NCBI GenBank assembly: GCA_037576195.1
Contig: CM075101.1
Coordinates: forward strand, 27,528,001 to 27,592,000
DNA: 64,000 bases
Direction: 5' to 3'
From: Phytoseiulus persimilis
Taxonomy: Eukaryota; Arthropoda; Arachnida; Mesostigmata; Phytoseiidae
Position numbers and translations under genes: made by a program. The notes under the pieces were generated by a model. It was not told where the DNA came from. It saw only the letters and a list, made by a program, of their open reading frames with translations, and did not search any database. Below are positions 60,761-64,000 of the stretch, piece after piece. Position 1 is the first letter of the stretch. Every line of letters starts with the position of its first letter.

Positions 60761-63700
60761 GATCGTACCATACCATGATTAGATTCGGAGGAGAGTGCGT
60801 GGAAGCAGCGTCTGCGTAGAGTGCGCGGATCCAAGAGAAAACAAAACAGATAAATAAAATCAAATTGGCATGACTTGTTTCAATGTTGCTTTCCGCAATC
60901 GTCGCCGTTGAAGGATTGAACGCAAAGCACCTGTCGGCAACGGGCTGTAAATTCATTATTTTCCATTCCAGGTAAGTTGTGGCGGCGCTCCTACCTGCTC
61001 AAATCCTCCACACCCGGTGGATGGCGGCGGCTCGAACGTGTCTTGAGAGGTGTATTTCATTCGGCAACATAAACGCGTGGGCTGGAACCATAAGGCTGTC
61101 AGTCGGCCGTTCAGGCTGGCAATCGGTTGGCTAATCTGTCCAGGACGATCGGCTAGGCAACGGTCGGAGCGGTGCGAGGATCGCCGGACCCACGGGTGGA
61201 CGGGTTCGAGCGACGAGGCGGGCGGGCGGGCGGTAGATCCAGTGAGTTGTGGTCGTGAGCTTTTCCCGCCGCTTCTTTCTAATTCCTCCTTCGTCTTCTT
61301 TCTGGAAAGTGTTGTCGCGAAATAACAACACATAGAGAGAATGTTTGTTCCAAGAGTGAGAAATGGACACTTGGGCCTCTTCTCAATGAGCATTGGGCTC
61401 CTGGTTCTGCAGCGTGTAAATCTTCCTTCTTGCTTTGAACAAAATGCCAGCTGGAACTATTACTGTGGCTGCGCGGTTGTTCGGCGATCCGGCTCAGGCG
61501 GCTGTACAGCCTGGTTGTCTGGCTGGTTTAACCGACTGGTGCTTGGTTTACGGTTCTAACCGGCTGGAGAGCGAGCTTCGTTTGGAGAAAGGTCTGGGAA
61601 GCAGTCGTCGCTGCTAACAGTTCGAAACATGATCGGTTCCTACCTCGACAACAAAGGAATTAAGTAACGAACGGAACGAGCCATCGAGCGAGCAAGCGAC
61701 CGACACCTAATTCGGAACAAAGTCGTTGTTTCCGACCGCTCGGCTCGTTCGGTCGGATAGCATTGGGAATTTGATCGTCTGATGGCCGGGATTGATTCCT
61801 ATTGATGTATCGTCGACCTGTGTTGTGGTGACTTCTCTTCCAGGAGTCTTTTCGAGCTGTCCACCACCTCGATTGTGGATCCTCGAACCACCTGCTGTGC
61901 GAAGTGTTTCCCTGCCCGTTTTGGACATTGATGTCGGTGGTGTTCGCAGCTCGGTGAGAATCTAATCCAGTGCACCCGCTTGTCCGGCAGCAACCCAATG
62001 AGCCAGCCGGCCGCGGAGCCAGCCGACTAGCTAGCCGGCGTTTGTGTCTGGCCCATCCACATTTGTTGCTGGAACTTCGGATGAATGGGACAATGCGATA
62101 TTCAGAGCTAGATAATGGCCGCTTCTGCTGCTACTGGTGGTGGCGGTGGCGGCGGTTGTTGCTGTCGTCGTCGTCGTCGTGATGTCGCTGCTTCTGATGG
62201 CGATAATGGCCCCATGACATAAACACACTTTGGCAATTACGTGCGTGGACACAGTGCGTGCGCACAGGCTCTGCCGACTGTAGACGCCGGGCTATCCGCG
62301 ACGAAGTCGCGAATCTGTTTCACCCTGTCGCCTTCTGGAAAGCGCCGCCGCCAACACCGCCACCGCCGCCTCGACCGCGACCACCACGATTACGACCGCA
62401 ACCACTGCGCTCTCGGCGTCAGCTCGACGGTGCGACGCTCGCCGGAACCATTTTCGAAATCCTTCAACTGTGGATCTCGTTTGTTACGAATGAGTGTTTT
62501 ATTCCAAGAGACCGCCACCACCGTCGGCCAGCCCATTAGCTCCTTTGGATGCGATCATCTCTGGCCACCTGGTTCACTCACTATTTGACTCGATGTTGCA
62601 TGATGAACGAGATGGCCGCCTGAGAGAGGTCCAGAGTTGGCTAGGGGTTATCACGTGACACAAACAGCTCCCTCGAATTCCAGCTCTGGTCGTTCGGTCG
62701 AGAACTCCAAGTGGCGAAGATGACTTTGTTTCCTGTGACCGATGAGTTCCGACCGACGGGATCTCCGCTGAACGGACGCTGATGCCCTCGATATCGTTGG
62801 TATTGTCTGGGGTCCTCTTGTTGAATGTGATACAAAGTAGCCAGTAGTCAGCCGGTTGTTGCACAACAACCTAAATGGTGATGATTTCTCCCCAACGTCG
62901 ACCACGACCACGAAAGAGGCCCCTGCGAACAATTCTAAGCATTTCGAGAAGCGTTCGCAGCATCAACGTCGACTCATTTTTGCATCGGCCGTCGCCGATA
63001 ATCAACGCGTTACGCAAAGCGTGCTTTCTGTTGTCTTTGTTCGGCCGCTCTCTCGAAATGCATGAGAGGCCTGACAGCGCCGTTTCCAGAAGATTATGGT
63101 TTTTTTTTTTGACGGAGTTGCTCAACGGAGCCCAATTATTCCCGACCAGGCTCCTCTAAGCCGTATTCCCGCAGTTTTTCTGTCCTGTGCGAGGGGATTT
63201 CAGGGCTCGGAGTTCCCGGCGGCGAGTTCTTCGAGTCCCGGGAACTCGACGATAGAAACGAGAGCCGACAATGAAATCCAGCTTTGTGCCGTTCTGATGC
63301 CGCCGCCGCCGTTGCGATAAAAGTTGGTCTTCGGACTCGCTAGTTTTTGAGTGCACGCGGAACTGCGGAGGTTCGTTGCCCTCTCTCCCTCCCATCTGTC
63401 ATCCCTCAGCGACCTCTCATCGGTCCTGCAACTTCGCAATTAGTGTACTGGGCAGGTCTCTCAGAAGACGACGGATTTGAGCGAACTTGGACCCCATCTC
63501 TCGCTCGAATGAGGTCATCTTGCACGCGTTTCCCAAGAGAGAGAAAGTGGGAGAGAAGGAATGGTGGCACTAGAGAGGGGAGGGGAATGAACGAGGGAAG
63601 GAATGACGAGAGAGAGCATCGCTGCAGAGGATCGAACACGATCCTACCGGATCTCGGAACTTTCGCTTCTGGTCTCGGAGGGGGAAATCTGTCTTTCGAA

Positions 63701-64000
63701 CCGGCTGCCAGAGCTCTCGTCGTTCGTTCTCGACCCTTCGAACCAATCTGATGGGGCTACTAAAGCGAAGATCGGTTGGCTCGGCCGAGTTCCCAACGCT
63801 CAGTTCTCGAGTGCTATCGAGCCTCTGAGGAATTATTGAAGAATGTCCACTCTGAGCCAAAATGAAAGTCTCCTGTGACGAGCCGATGTCATGAGTTGGT
63901 GCTGTTCGGCCACGGCTATCATTTTAGCGGCGGCGGCGGTGGCGGCAAGGCAGTCATTGAGCGAACGGCTGAGAAAACTCCTCTTTGAACTCTTTGAACA

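Larger units (their letters stand above)
34679..64000 (+). other. Mxd intron 3 (at least 29.3 kb, open at the window end)
   Basis: From the GTGAGT donor to the window end I find no exon that continues the bHLH, and no other gene on either strand that I can support. The interval holds one DNA transposon (45046-45887) and many simple-repeat tracts. The long overlapping frames (for example minus 48181-47414, 255 codons) are GC-rich, low in complexity and without domains. Confidence 0.6.

Overview
This window comes from an animal nuclear genome. It holds spliced genes with GT-AG introns, AATAAA polyadenylation signals, metazoan transcription factors and long repeat-filled introns, and no operons or ribosome binding sites. 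An arthropod, perhaps a mite, is my guess from gene content and short introns, but nothing in the sequence proves it.

Layout. (1) 1-1132, plus strand: the 3' part of GFM2, the mitochondrial ribosome-recycling EF-G2. (2) 1870-2841, minus strand, convergent with it: a complete three-exon AIG1/ADTRP-family membrane hydrolase. (3) About 3.7-13.6 kb: no gene I can name. The minus strand carries many protein-like pieces broken by stops and frame changes, plus a long inverted repeat, a 40-base direct duplication and two inverted copies of a 67-base repeat. I read most of it as decayed coding sequence. (4) 14132-14701, plus strand: an intact one-exon gene for a very divergent, shortened T-box protein. 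(5) 14.7-24.1 kb: no identifiable gene; the end is probably the promoter and 5' UTR of the next gene. (6) 24141 to beyond 64000, plus strand: the 5' part of a Mad/Mxd (Max dimerization) repressor gene. Exon 1 encodes the Sin3-interaction helix, exon 2 the linker, and exon 3 is a 30-base microexon at the start of the bHLH. The exons encoding the rest of the bHLH-zipper were not found, so intron 3 is at least 29 kb. A possible alternative first exon lacking the Sin3 helix sits at 27840-28002.

The Mxd introns differ from the first 15 kb. They are full of degenerate tetranucleotide-period tracts, di- and trinucleotide repeats, and one 842-bp terminal-inverted-repeat transposon (45046-45887) flanked by TGA.

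The genes do not form one pathway. GFM2 works in mitochondrial translation, the AIG1 homologue in lipid hydrolysis, and the T-box and Mxd proteins are transcription regulators. The strongest calls (GFM2, AIG1, Mxd exons) rest on recognised conserved residues plus matching splice phases. Everything in 3-13.6 kb is low confidence.
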